Shown: piece by piece, positions 52,890-60,053 of the stretch | Layout of the letters: each line of letters begins with the position of its first letter | How positions within the stretch are numbered: the first letter of the stretch is position 1 | From: Caldivirga sp. | Lineage (GTDB): Archaea; Thermoproteota; Thermoprotei; Thermoproteales; Thermocladiaceae | Assembly (NCBI RefSeq): GCF_023256255.1 | Contig: NZ_JAGDXD010000045.1 | Coordinates: forward strand, 1 to 60,053 | Direction of reading: 5' to 3' | DNA: 60,053 nucleotides | The notes under the pieces: model-generated | Told to the model about the DNA's origin: nothing | The model's database searches: none | Seen by the model: only the letters and a program-made list of their open reading frames with translations | Made by a program: the position numbers and the translations under genes

Positions 52890-53256
52890 AGGGCCTTGGT
52901 AAGAGTTCACTCAGCCTAAACCTCTTAACACCATTCCGTGAATCAACGTAAACCTCCTCAACGTTGAATTCGGCCATAACCTGTAGACAGGCACCACAGG
53001 GGTATGTTTCATCATGGTTCGAGGTCACGACCACTGCCTTAATCCTCCTATAGCCCTCCGTGACTGCCCTAAATATTGCAATCCTCTCAGCGCACACCGT
53101 TAAGCCGTATGATGAATTCTCAACATTAACCCCAGGGTACATTTCACCATTACTCGTAATCGCCACTGCGGCAACCTTAACACCTGAGTAGGGGGAGTAG
53201 GAGTTCCTTAGGTATGACCTAGCTAACTGAACAGCCCTATTAATAACCTCCTCCAT
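52870..53256 (-). CDS. cdd: Cytidine deaminase
   Basis: The 128-residue enzyme has the zinc motif C55-A-E57 and PCGAC with C87 and C90, so the tetrameric bacterial/archaeal CDA family is clear. It converts cytidine and deoxycytidine to uridine forms for pyrimidine salvage. The length is standard. It is convergent with the 52338 gene and lies 44 nt from the end of the transporter gene on the same strand side. Confidence 0.95.
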   Translation of the reverse strand: MEEVINRAVQLARSYLRNSYSPYSGVKVAAVAITSNGEMYPGVNVENSSYGLTVCAERIAIFRAVTEGYRRIKAVVVTSNHDETYPCGACLQVMAEFNVEEVYVDSRNGVKRFRLSELLPRPFSLGAQ

Positions 53257-53300
53257 GGCTTAATTAATGGGGTTGGAGTTTAAAAGAAGTTAGGTTTAGT

Positions 53301-54620
53301 TTAAGTAAGTTCAATTCCCTTAGTCTCCTTAGATAATAAGGCAGAGGCAAATATCATTAACTCACCTATTATTATGAATATGCCCCAATACAGGTAGAAG
53401 GATGGGTTACTTATGGTTGAGATAAGGAGTAGAAGCGCTGTGCTCCAATTACCCACTATGAAGCCACCGTTGAATGAAAAGCCCACTCCAGTGCTCCTAA
53501 CATCAGTGGAGAACTTTTCAGATAAGTAAGCTGGAATTACACCATATACGCCAGTGGTTAGGAAGGCTATTAGACTTGCTAAAGCCATTGTTCCATAAAA
53601 GCCGTAGGCGTGAGTAAGGATAAGGTACGTCACCGGTATTGAAGCAATCACTGCAGCTACTGAGAAGATGATCATGGTTAACCTCCTACCTATCATATCA
53701 CTAATGAAGCCTGACGTCAGGTAACCCAACAATGATATTAATATTGATACTATGACAACGTAGAGGAAGTAGGGGAATTTTAGGAAATTGTGGTATGAGA
53801 GTACTGTTGGGTAGAAGCCCAGCGTTAAGCCGTAAACCCAAGCTATCCCAGTCATAGCCAACACTCCTGTTAATGCTCCGAGCCTATACGCTGGGTTTCT
53901 TAATATGGTTGTGAATGGAGCCTTATTAATGCCCCTCTCCTTACTAACCCTCTCCCACATTGCTGATTCAGGCATTGAAAGCCTAACAATTAAGCCTACT
54001 ATGGCTGGTATTAAGCCTATCCAAAACATCCACCTCCACCCAATCTGCGTGAATGATGAGGATGGTATAATATAGTGAAGGCTGAGGTAAATTAATGCAG
54101 CCAGCGTGTACCCTATTGGGTAACCACTTTGGAGGAATGCACCCCATGCACCCCTCCTCTCCCTATCAACCGACTCAACTAGAATGGCGGCGCTATTCCC
54201 ATACTCACCCCCAGCAAATGTACCTGTTATAATCCTGAAGATGAATAATAGAACTGGTGCCAATACGCCTACTTGATCATAGGTGGGTAGGAAGCCCGTG
54301 GCGAAGACTATTAGGCCTAGTCCAGTTAATGTTATGACCATGGTGTTCCTCCTACCAATCCTATCCCCAAGCCTACCGAAGATTACACCGCCAATTGGCC
54401 TAAAGACGAAGGTAGTAGTGTATATGCTCCATGTACCCACTATGGCTAACCCATACTTGGCTGGGAAGAAGACATCAGCCATAACAGGCACTAGGAGGAA
54501 CATCATGCTTAAGTCGAAGGCATCCATAATCCAGCCAACCAGTGAACCAACGTAAACCCTCCTAGCAATACTAGTCTCCCTAACCCAGGTACTCATGAAG
54601 CTGGAGCAAAGTGAGTTCAC
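53301..54620 (-). CDS. Major facilitator superfamily transporter (metabolite:proton symporter type)
   Basis: The 439-residue protein has twelve predicted helices and the MFS loop 2-3 motif GRLGDRIGRRNTMV, with the second copy GFISDMIGRR after helix 8. RGAWGAFLQSGYPIGY and the overall layout fit the MHS family, which imports organic acids, sugars or aromatic acids with protons. The substrate is unknown. No metabolic gene is coupled to it. Confidence 0.88.
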   Translation of the reverse strand: MNSLCSSFMSTWVRETSIARRVYVGSLVGWIMDAFDLSMMFLLVPVMADVFFPAKYGLAIVGTWSIYTTTFVFRPIGGVIFGRLGDRIGRRNTMVITLTGLGLIVFATGFLPTYDQVGVLAPVLLFIFRIITGTFAGGEYGNSAAILVESVDRERRGAWGAFLQSGYPIGYTLAALIYLSLHYIIPSSSFTQIGWRWMFWIGLIPAIVGLIVRLSMPESAMWERVSKERGINKAPFTTILRNPAYRLGALTGVLAMTGIAWVYGLTLGFYPTVLSYHNFLKFPYFLYVVIVSILISLLGYLTSGFISDMIGRRLTMIIFSVAAVIASIPVTYLILTHAYGFYGTMALASLIAFLTTGVYGVIPAYLSEKFSTDVRSTGVGFSFNGGFIVGNWSTALLLLISTISNPSFYLYWGIFIIIGELMIFASALLSKETKGIELT

Positions 54621-54708
54621 TTTATAAATCCTTTCAAGTGAACGAGGGACTTAGTTATGGGAAATAAATAATGATGAAGTGAACCACCTAACACCCTTAC
54701 TAAGGCGT

Positions 54709-54718
54709 GTTTTTAAAG
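54709..54718 (+). promoter_or_regulatory. TATA-like box of rpiA
   Basis: GTTTTTAAAG, centred about 25 nt before ATG 54739. It excludes the longer frame that opens at 54679. Confidence 0.5.
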
Positions 54719-54738
54719 CCCAATGCCTTCCCCACACT

Positions 54739-55431
54739 ATGGATCCTAAGTTGGCTGCCGCTAAGGCTGCGCTTAAGTACGTTGAAAGCGGGTATGTGGT
54801 TGGTGTTGGTTCAGGTTCCACAGCATTGGTCTTCCTCAATGAGTTAGCTGAGGCTATTAAAGGTGGTTTAATATCAAACGTGAGGCTTGTGGCCACTTCC
54901 ACTGAAACTGAGTATGAGATCGTTAGGTTAGGGCTTGGGGAACTGCTTAGGTACCCCTGGCAGGTTAATGGAATCACCGTCGCAGTGGATGGTGCCGATG
55001 AGGTTGATGAGGGTAAGAACCTTGTGAAGGGTGGGGGTGGGGCTTTAACTAGGGAGAAAATTATTGACTATTGGGCTGATGAGTTCATAGTGATTGTTGA
55101 TGAATCGAAACTGGTGGATAAGGTGCCTAGTAGGCACCCAATACCAATTGAGGTAGTGCCCTACGCCTGGCCCATGGTTAAGGCTAAGCTTGAGAAGGAG
55201 TACGGTGGCTCAGCGGAGTTAAGGTACTCCTCAAGTAAGAGGGGGCCTGTGGTCACTGATAACTGCAATTACGTAATTGACTATAGGCCTAGTTTAAGGA
55301 TTGAGCCAAGTGAAGGTGAGAGGATTATTAAGGGTATTCCAGGCGTTGTTGAGGTTGGCTTATTCAATGGGCTTAAGGTTTCCAGGGTTATTGTAGGTAA
55401 GAGTGATGGTTCGGTTTACGAGTTTAAGTAG
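54739..55431 (+). CDS. rpiA: Ribose-5-phosphate isomerase A
   Basis: I use ATG 54739 (MDPKLAAAKAALKYVESG, 230 residues) because of the promoter spacing and family length. Motifs are GVGSGSTA, DGADEVD and KGGGGALTREKI, the last containing the catalytic region. It interconverts ribose 5-phosphate and ribulose 5-phosphate. In archaea without an oxidative pentose pathway this supports nucleotide synthesis through the ribulose-monophosphate route. It is followed by ubiX after 44 nt. Confidence 0.93.
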   Translation: MDPKLAAAKAALKYVESGYVVGVGSGSTALVFLNELAEAIKGGLISNVRLVATSTETEYEIVRLGLGELLRYPWQVNGITVAVDGADEVDEGKNLVKGGGGALTREKIIDYWADEFIVIVDESKLVDKVPSRHPIPIEVVPYAWPMVKAKLEKEYGGSAELRYSSSKRGPVVTDNCNYVIDYRPSLRIEPSEGERIIKGIPGVVEVGLFNGLKVSRVIVGKSDGSVYEFK

Positions 55432-55475
55432 GCTTCAACCGCATAGTTAAATACTTAAGTAGCCAACGTTAACCA

Positions 55476-56036
55476 ATGAGGAGGGTTGTAGTAGCCGTAA
55501 CGGGGGCCTCAGGTGTAATATATGGCTTAAGACTCCTTGAACACCTTAGGAGGGTTAATGATGTGGAGGTTCACCTAGTTGTTTCCAAGTCAGCTTCTAA
55601 GGTTCTCCAGCATGAGTTGGGTTTAGGCGTAGGTGACTTAGTTAAACTAGCCCATAGGGCCTATGATGATGGGGAACTTGATGCACCAATAGCCAGTGGT
55701 TCATTTAACTTTCAGGCAATGGCAATAGCACCCTGCTCAATGAAGACGCTTGCCGCTATAGCCCATGGTTACGCATCCAACTTAATCACCAGGGCGGCTG
55801 ATGTCGCCCTTAAGGAGAGGAGGAGGTTAATACTGTTGATTAGGGAAGCCCCCTATAGCCTAATTCACATTAGAAACATGGAGCTAGTTACCCAAGCTGG
55901 GGCTATAGTAATGCCCGCTAGCCCACCATTCTACGGTAAGCCAAGGACAATAGATGACTTGGTTAACGCAGTGGTGGGTAGGGTAATTGCCCTTATGGGC
56001 ATTGAGAATAACCTTTACCCCATATGGGGTGGTTAA
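55476..56036 (+). CDS. ubiX: UbiX-family flavin prenyltransferase
   Basis: The 186-residue protein has [19 protein letters not shown] for FMN binding, and [47 protein letters not shown], the family core. It makes the prenylated FMN cofactor used by UbiD decarboxylases. No ubiD is in the window. Its stop codon directly abuts the end of the convergent phosphoribosyltransferase gene. Confidence 0.92.
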   Translation: MRRVVVAVTGASGVIYGLRLLEHLRRVNDVEVHLVVSKSASKVLQHELGLGVGDLVKLAHRAYDDGELDAPIASGSFNFQAMAIAPCSMKTLAAIAHGYASNLITRAADVALKERRRLILLIREAPYSLIHIRNMELVTQAGAIVMPASPPFYGKPRTIDDLVNAVVGRVIALMGIENNLYPIWGG

Positions 56037-56612
56037 TCACTTAGTGTTAGTTGGGGTATTATGGACTAGGTTCCTTATCCTAGTCACTATACTATTATTC
56101 CTAGCCTCCCCCAACGCCGCATCAAACCTACTACCCAACTCCCTAATTGTTTCACCAATCTCCCAGGGAAATATTATCCAGGCCGTTGCCTCCCCAGCGT
56201 AGTAGTTGGGCCTAAACCTTGTCCACGGCTTAATCATTAGTGTTGCTGTCCTAATCTCAATAGCCCCCTGCTCCTTCAGGTAATTGTAGGCGACTGATAG
56301 TGTCGTACCTGTATCTGAAACATCATCAACAAGCAGTATTCTCAAACCCTTAACGCTAACCGGCAGTGGTTGAGCTATCCTTGCCTCCTCCCCTCGATCA
56401 TTAATCCCCCTGTAGAGCTTAACCTCTATGGAAGTCATGTTACCTATCCCAAGTATGTCCTCAATTATTTTAGCTATAACAACCCCTCCTCTAGCCACCC
56501 CTACTACTATGTTTGGCTTATAGTTATCTTTCACTATTGATTCAGACACCTTAATGGTTAAATCCATCACATCATCCCACGACAAATACTTAAATTCTAC
56601 CATTAAATTCAT
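56037..56612 (-). CDS. Phosphoribosyltransferase
   Basis: The 191-residue protein has the PRPP loop ILLVDDVSDTGTTL (about 100-113) and GVARGGVVIAK in the pyrophosphate loop region. Archaeal proteins like this are annotated as purine (xanthine/guanine) phosphoribosyltransferases for base salvage; the base specificity is not readable here. With cdd and rpiA nearby it fits a nucleotide-salvage neighbourhood. Confidence 0.85.
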   Translation of the reverse strand: MNLMVEFKYLSWDDVMDLTIKVSESIVKDNYKPNIVVGVARGGVVIAKIIEDILGIGNMTSIEVKLYRGINDRGEEARIAQPLPVSVKGLRILLVDDVSDTGTTLSVAYNYLKEQGAIEIRTATLMIKPWTRFRPNYYAGEATAWIIFPWEIGETIRELGSRFDAALGEARNNSIVTRIRNLVHNTPTNTK

Positions 56613-56698
56613 TTTACTTAACCCCTTATAAACCTTACTCTCCCAATACCCTAATACATATTAAGTTAAGCCTAAGTGAATACCCACGTTTAAAGCGA

Positions 56699-56709
56699 TT
56701 TTATAAAGG
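56699..56709 (+). promoter_or_regulatory. TATA-like box of the DUF309 gene
   Basis: TTTTATAAAGG lies about 25 nt before the GTG at 56728, supporting that GTG as a leaderless start. Confidence 0.45.
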
Positions 56710-56727
56710 CTGCACCGAAACTTACGT

Positions 56728-57261
56728 GTGAGGATCCTGATCCATGCGCGTAATTCAAGGTTATATGAGCCTAAGGACAGGGTTAGGTTAATGAACCTCT
56801 TAAGGAATTTAGGCCTAGGCATAATTAATGTTAGGGTGGCTTCAAGTCACGTTGAAATTGATGTAAATTCTGACGACTTGGATAAGCTAGCCTTAATAGT
56901 AAGTGAGGCTGTTGGACCAGTCTTAAGTATAGTTAACTTAAGTAATGAGAATAAGCCCAATGACCCATTTAGGGCCTTCGTGTTTTTATTCAATGAAGAG
57001 AGGTTTTGGGAAGCCCATGAGGTTCTCGAACCAACCTGGAGGGTAAGTAGGGATGTTAATGTTCAAGGATTAATAGTTGCTGCCGCATCCTTCGTAAAGA
57101 TTCAGGAGAATTACGTTGAGTCTTTCCTTAAGTTAGCTAAGAGAGCCTTAGGCATGATAACAGTTAACCGAATTGACTGCATCGATACCTTAAAATTCAA
57201 GGAGGAGTTAAGGGCATCATTAAGCACCCTTAAGCCCTTTAAGGCTAGGTGCATTGCTTAA
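56728..57261 (+). CDS. DUF309-domain protein
   Basis: The 177-residue product has a C-terminal helical DUF309 domain with the signature FNEERFWEAHEVLEPTWR (about 89-106). The N-terminal 80 residues, MRILIHARNSRLYEPKDR and following, are a separate alpha/beta unit. DUF309 has no established function; its HE-containing motif resembles a metal or small-molecule site. The GTG start has a well-placed TATA-like box. aspS follows and may be partly co-transcribed. Confidence 0.8.
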   Translation: MRILIHARNSRLYEPKDRVRLMNLLRNLGLGIINVRVASSHVEIDVNSDDLDKLALIVSEAVGPVLSIVNLSNENKPNDPFRAFVFLFNEERFWEAHEVLEPTWRVSRDVNVQGLIVAAASFVKIQENYVESFLKLAKRALGMITVNRIDCIDTLKFKEELRASLSTLKPFKARCIA

Positions 57262-57263
57262 AG

Positions 57264-57273
57264 ACTTAAATAC
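57264..57273 (+). promoter_or_regulatory. TATA-like box of aspS
   Basis: ACTTAAATAC, centred 25 nt before the GTG at 57293, places the aspS start after the DUF309 stop instead of at TTG 57254. Confidence 0.45.
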
Positions 57274-57292
57274 GCAGGCAAGTCCACTCAAC

Positions 57293-58585
57293 GTGGCCAT
57301 TTACAGGAAGACTCATTGGACCAGTGAGGTTAAACCTGAACTGGATGGTAAGGAGGTTACCTTATCCGGCTGGGTTTGGGAAATTAGGGATGTGGGTAGG
57401 ATAAAGTTCATAATGCTGAGGGATAGGGAAGGTGTTGTTCAGGTCACGGTTAAGCGTTCATCAGTTAATGATGAAACTTGGGATACCGTTTCTAAGCTTT
57501 CTAAAGAGGACGTAGTAAGCGTTAGGGGCATTGTTAGGGCAAGTAAAGTGGCTAAGACCGGCGTGGAAGTTGAGCCTATTGAAGTTAAGCTACTTAATAA
57601 AGCTAATCCGCTTCCAATAGATATTTGGGGTAATGTTGATGAGACTATGCTTGACCTAAGGCTAAGGTATAGGACAGTTGACCTTAAACGCAGAAGTAAT
57701 GTAGTACTCTTCAAGGCTTTGAGTGAAGTTGTTAGGGCAATGCGCGCAACCCTCTACAGTCACGGCTTCATAGAGGTCTTCACACCCAAGATAATAGCAA
57801 CAAGTACTGAGGGTGGTGCGGAATTGTTCCCTGTCCAGTATTTTGAGCGGACAGCCTACCTGGCTCAAAGCCCCCAGTTGTATAAGGAGGAGTTAACCGC
57901 CAGCCTAGAGAGGGTTTTTGAAATTGGACCAGCCTATAGGGCTGAGAAACATGACACCACCTACCACGTTAACGAGTTCATCTCAGTTGATGCTGAGGCG
58001 GCATTCATGAATTACAGGGATGTTATGGGCATCCTTGAGGATGTTGTTGTGGAGTCTTATAGGGCTACAGTAGGCCTACTGGGTCAAATTGGCCGTGAGG
58101 TGAAGGTTCCATCTAAGCCCTTTAAGGTGATTACCTATGATGATGCGTTAAGCATGCTTGATAAGGAGGGGATTAAGGTTAAGTGGGGTGATGATGTGCC
58201 TAAAGAGGGGCTAGAGGCCTTAAGTAAATTAATTGGGGAACCATTCTTCATAATTCACTTCCCCACCATGCTTAGGGCGTTTTACACGAAGCCTATTGAG
58301 GGTGATGAATCTAGAAGCGAGTCCTTCGACCTAGTCATAGACGGCATGGAGGTTACCTCAGGATCCACCAGGATACATGATAAGAAGGAACTCGAGAACG
58401 CTATGAAGGCCAGGGGCCTTAACCCAGACAATTTCTCAACACACCTGGAGATCTACGGCTGGGGCATGCCTCCGCACGCTGGCTGGGGTCTTGGACTCTA
58501 CAGGCTAATGATGGTTATGGCTGGGGTCAGAAACATTAGGGAAGTGATACTATTCCCAAGGGATAGGTATAGGTTATCGCCTTGA
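57293..58585 (+). CDS. aspS: Aspartyl-tRNA synthetase, archaeal type
   Basis: The enzyme has an N-terminal anticodon-binding OB fold (LSGWVWEIRDVGRIKFIMLRDREG) and class II motifs: motif 2 FEIGPAYRAEKHDTTYHVNEF and motif 3 GWGLGLYRLMMVM. It is the short archaeal/eukaryotic form without the bacterial insertion. I start at GTG 57293 (430 residues, MAIYRKTHW) from the TATA-like box and family alignment; TTG 57254 would overlap DUF309. Whether it also charges tRNA-Asn cannot be judged here. Confidence 0.93.
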   Translation: MAIYRKTHWTSEVKPELDGKEVTLSGWVWEIRDVGRIKFIMLRDREGVVQVTVKRSSVNDETWDTVSKLSKEDVVSVRGIVRASKVAKTGVEVEPIEVKLLNKANPLPIDIWGNVDETMLDLRLRYRTVDLKRRSNVVLFKALSEVVRAMRATLYSHGFIEVFTPKIIATSTEGGAELFPVQYFERTAYLAQSPQLYKEELTASLERVFEIGPAYRAEKHDTTYHVNEFISVDAEAAFMNYRDVMGILEDVVVESYRATVGLLGQIGREVKVPSKPFKVITYDDALSMLDKEGIKVKWGDDVPKEGLEALSKLIGEPFFIIHFPTMLRAFYTKPIEGDESRSESFDLVIDGMEVTSGSTRIHDKKELENAMKARGLNPDNFSTHLEIYGWGMPPHAGWGLGLYRLMMVMAGVRNIREVILFPRDRYRLSP

Positions 58586-58749
58586 CCGTTTGTCTCTGCG
58601 CTTTCATTTTATCATGATTGGGTGTAGGGACTTAGCCCTCAGTATCTTAACTCAATCTATTAATGAAGCAGCTAGGCTTCATTACTGGGGATGCAGAGTG
58701 AATGAAATGGTGATTTAACTGTAAAGTAACTATCTTAGGAGTAGTGCTA
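58586..58749. repeat. Convergent intergenic region with a 9-bp hairpin
   Basis: Between convergent aspS and the Gfo/Idh gene, 58661-58684 forms a perfect inverted repeat: TAATGAAGC, loop AGCTAG, GCTTCATTA. It may act as a bidirectional transcript end or protect 3' ends. No other feature seen. Confidence 0.45.
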
Positions 58750-59826
58750 CTAAACCTCAGGTAACGTAACCCTTACTTCACTGCCTTTGCTTGCTGATTC
58801 GTATACTGCGTCTATTATTGAGTGTATTATTATGCTTTGATAACCTGTAGTTGGTGGTTCCTTATTCTGGGTCACCGACTCTATGAAGGCTTTAACCATT
58901 TCAAGAGCCATATCTACATTACCCAGTATTGGCTTCGTGTCATATAGGAAATTACTGGTTCTACTGTGGAGGCTAATGTCAGTAATTGCCTCATGACCCC
59001 TGCCCTCTAATCCACCTTTATCACCAAGCACTCTATACACTCCTACTTCACCCACATGCGATACGTTTGCCGCCCAACCAACCTCAATAATCATTGAGGC
59101 CCCATTCTCAAACCTAACAAAGCCTACTGCGTAGTCCTCGAGCTCAAACTTACTTGGGTCCCATGAACCCCAGTTGAACTTAACCTCCTCAGGGTTTCTA
59201 CCGAACTTAGTGTAGGTGGCTCCGCTCACTGTAATTGGCTTGGGGAATCCTAATAGGGATAGCAGGTTATCCAGTATGTAGCAGCCTATATCCAGTAAAG
59301 CCCCTTTACCACCTGATAACTCCTTATCAATGAATGTTGGTACACCCGGAATACCCCTCCTCCTAACTAGGTAACCGTAAGCTAAGTAAGGTTCACCAAC
59401 CATACCCAGGTTCATTACCTCGGTCCCGAACTTGAGGGCTTGAGAGAACCTAGACCAGTACCCAACCATAAGTATCTTACCCTTAGCCTTAGCGGTTCTA
59501 ACAACGTCAACAACCTCATTTAAATTAGCCCCAAGTGGCTTATCTACTAGAACGTGAACACCCTTACTTAAAACCTCTTTAGCAATCCTGGCGTGAAGAC
59601 CAGTGGGTGTGACTATACTGACTGCATCAGGGTTCTCCTTCTCAATCATCTCCAAGTAATCAGTATAATACTTAACCTTAAACTCATTACCAACAGCCTC
59701 GGCCCTCTTAGGATTAACATCAGCAATGGCCACGACCTCAACGTTAGGTAACTTAGTGTAGGGGATTAGGTGCCTACCCCTGCCATGACCACCAACACCG
59801 ATGACCCCAACCTTAACTTTCCCCAT
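58750..59826 (-). CDS. Gfo/Idh/MocA-family oxidoreductase
   Basis: The 358-residue enzyme has GVIGVGGHGRGRHLIPY for cofactor binding and VDKPLGANL, where the usual E of EKP is D but the catalytic Lys remains. LDIGCYILDNLLSLLG lies in the substrate domain, with Cys-Tyr where most relatives have an H. It is the most divergent of the four family members in the window. A TATA-like ACTTTAAAATA at about 59847-59857 is 26 nt before the ATG. Confidence 0.9.
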   Translation of the reverse strand: MGKVKVGVIGVGGHGRGRHLIPYTKLPNVEVVAIADVNPKRAEAVGNEFKVKYYTDYLEMIEKENPDAVSIVTPTGLHARIAKEVLSKGVHVLVDKPLGANLNEVVDVVRTAKAKGKILMVGYWSRFSQALKFGTEVMNLGMVGEPYLAYGYLVRRRGIPGVPTFIDKELSGGKGALLDIGCYILDNLLSLLGFPKPITVSGATYTKFGRNPEEVKFNWGSWDPSKFELEDYAVGFVRFENGASMIIEVGWAANVSHVGEVGVYRVLGDKGGLEGRGHEAITDISLHSRTSNFLYDTKPILGNVDMALEMVKAFIESVTQNKEPPTTGYQSIIIHSIIDAVYESASKGSEVRVTLPEV

Positions 59827-59940
59827 GAATATAGAGGAACTGCGTCTATTTTAAAGTATGTTGGCAATGCTGCATGGTTACTCACCCATGTCCTCTCCTG
59901 GTTTTTCACAGAATTTATTGACGCTATGGTAGTAGTAATG

Positions 59941-59969
59941 TTAAATTTCCTGGTTCAGGTGAAATTTAA
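59941..59969. repeat. Long hairpin near the window end
   Basis: TTAAATTTCCTG (59941-59952), loop GTT, then CAGG-TG-AAATTTAA (59956-59969). Twelve base pairs with a two-base bulge. It lies 115 nt upstream of the Gfo/Idh start on its 5' side. The DNA after it (60000-60053) is T-rich, resembling the 1905-2010 tract. Confidence 0.45.
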
Positions 59970-60053
59970 TGAGGAGAGTCTAAGGATTCACAGTTGTTGC
60001 CTATTCTATGTATATTCCTGTTGTTTGTATTTTGTGTTTTATGCTTTCCCTCT

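Noticed and set aside
1-60053. tRNA, rRNA, IS elements and inteins
   Set aside because: I looked for T-loop sequences in all intergenic regions and for extra domains in rpoB and infB and saw none. Archaeal tRNAs with odd introns could still escape reading by eye; a tRNAscan-SE run would settle it.

Overview
The window looks like a chromosome segment of a hyperthermophilic crenarchaeon of the Thermoproteales type. Caldivirga or Vulcanisaeta is my best guess; I have not confirmed it. The grounds are an unsplit RNA polymerase B subunit of 1131 residues, archaeal housekeeping genes (rpoK, rps17e, aIF5B, proteasome beta, archaeal CPSF nuclease, Pth2, AglB), a PaREP1-family protein, many apparently leaderless genes with a TATA-like box about 25 nt before the start codon, and CRISPR-like repeat units ending in ATTGAAAG as in Pyrobaculum and Thermoproteus. 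I found no tRNA, rRNA, insertion sequence or intein.

Layout. 1-3.7 kb is accessory: a lectin-like protein, a VKOR-type membrane oxidoreductase, then a HepT/MntA-type toxin-antitoxin pair flanked by two 80-nt 'repeat, 41-nt spacer, shortened repeat' cassettes. 3.7-5.2 kb has pth2 and a Gfo/Idh/MocA dehydrogenase. 5.5-9.4 kb encodes two secreted, cell-anchored glycosidase-like proteins (GH12-like and GH42-like), both with Thr/Ser-rich stalks and a C-terminal membrane anchor. 9.5-12.2 kb is informational: rpoK, rps17e, an FKBP isomerase and psmB. 12.2-24.3 kb mixes PaREP1, a GH116 glycosidase, a PIG-L deacetylase, aIF5B, a solitary peptide-type ABC ATPase, the aCPSF1 nuclease, ThiD-ThiN and an AdoMetDC-family proenzyme, plus a good candidate C/D-box sRNA. 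24.3-31.5 kb has a DUF2070 membrane protein and an apparent operon of a small Cys-rich protein, rpoB and a methyltransferase, then an AbrB-PhoU regulator. 31.7-41.5 kb has Hsp20, two glycosyltransferase genes (one only the N-terminal domain), an SGNH hydrolase, Sir2, an M32 carboxypeptidase, etfBA and aglB. 41.5-48.7 kb is a PIN nuclease, NAD kinase and a sugar-metabolism island of Gfo/Idh dehydrogenases, TIM-barrel isomerases and an aldo/keto reductase. 48.8-52.2 kb is ndk with a compact nuoA-nuoBC-nuoD block. 52.3-59.8 kb carries cdd, an MFS transporter, rpiA, ubiX, a phosphoribosyltransferase, DUF309, aspS and a fourth Gfo/Idh enzyme.

How it fits together. Surface glycosidases and the GH116 enzyme could release sugars; the Gfo/Idh, isomerase and aldo/keto genes could convert them; rpiA feeds pentose metabolism; etfBA and Nuo subunits take electrons. 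AglB would N-glycosylate the sequon-rich surface proteins. This is inference from gene content.

The most unusual feature is the pair of one-spacer mini-CRISPR cassettes around hepT/mntA. Both are exactly 80 nt long and both have the same kind of internal shortening in the second repeat. That is the architecture described for CreA-type CRISPR-regulated toxin-antitoxin RNAs, and it argues against random decay of an array.
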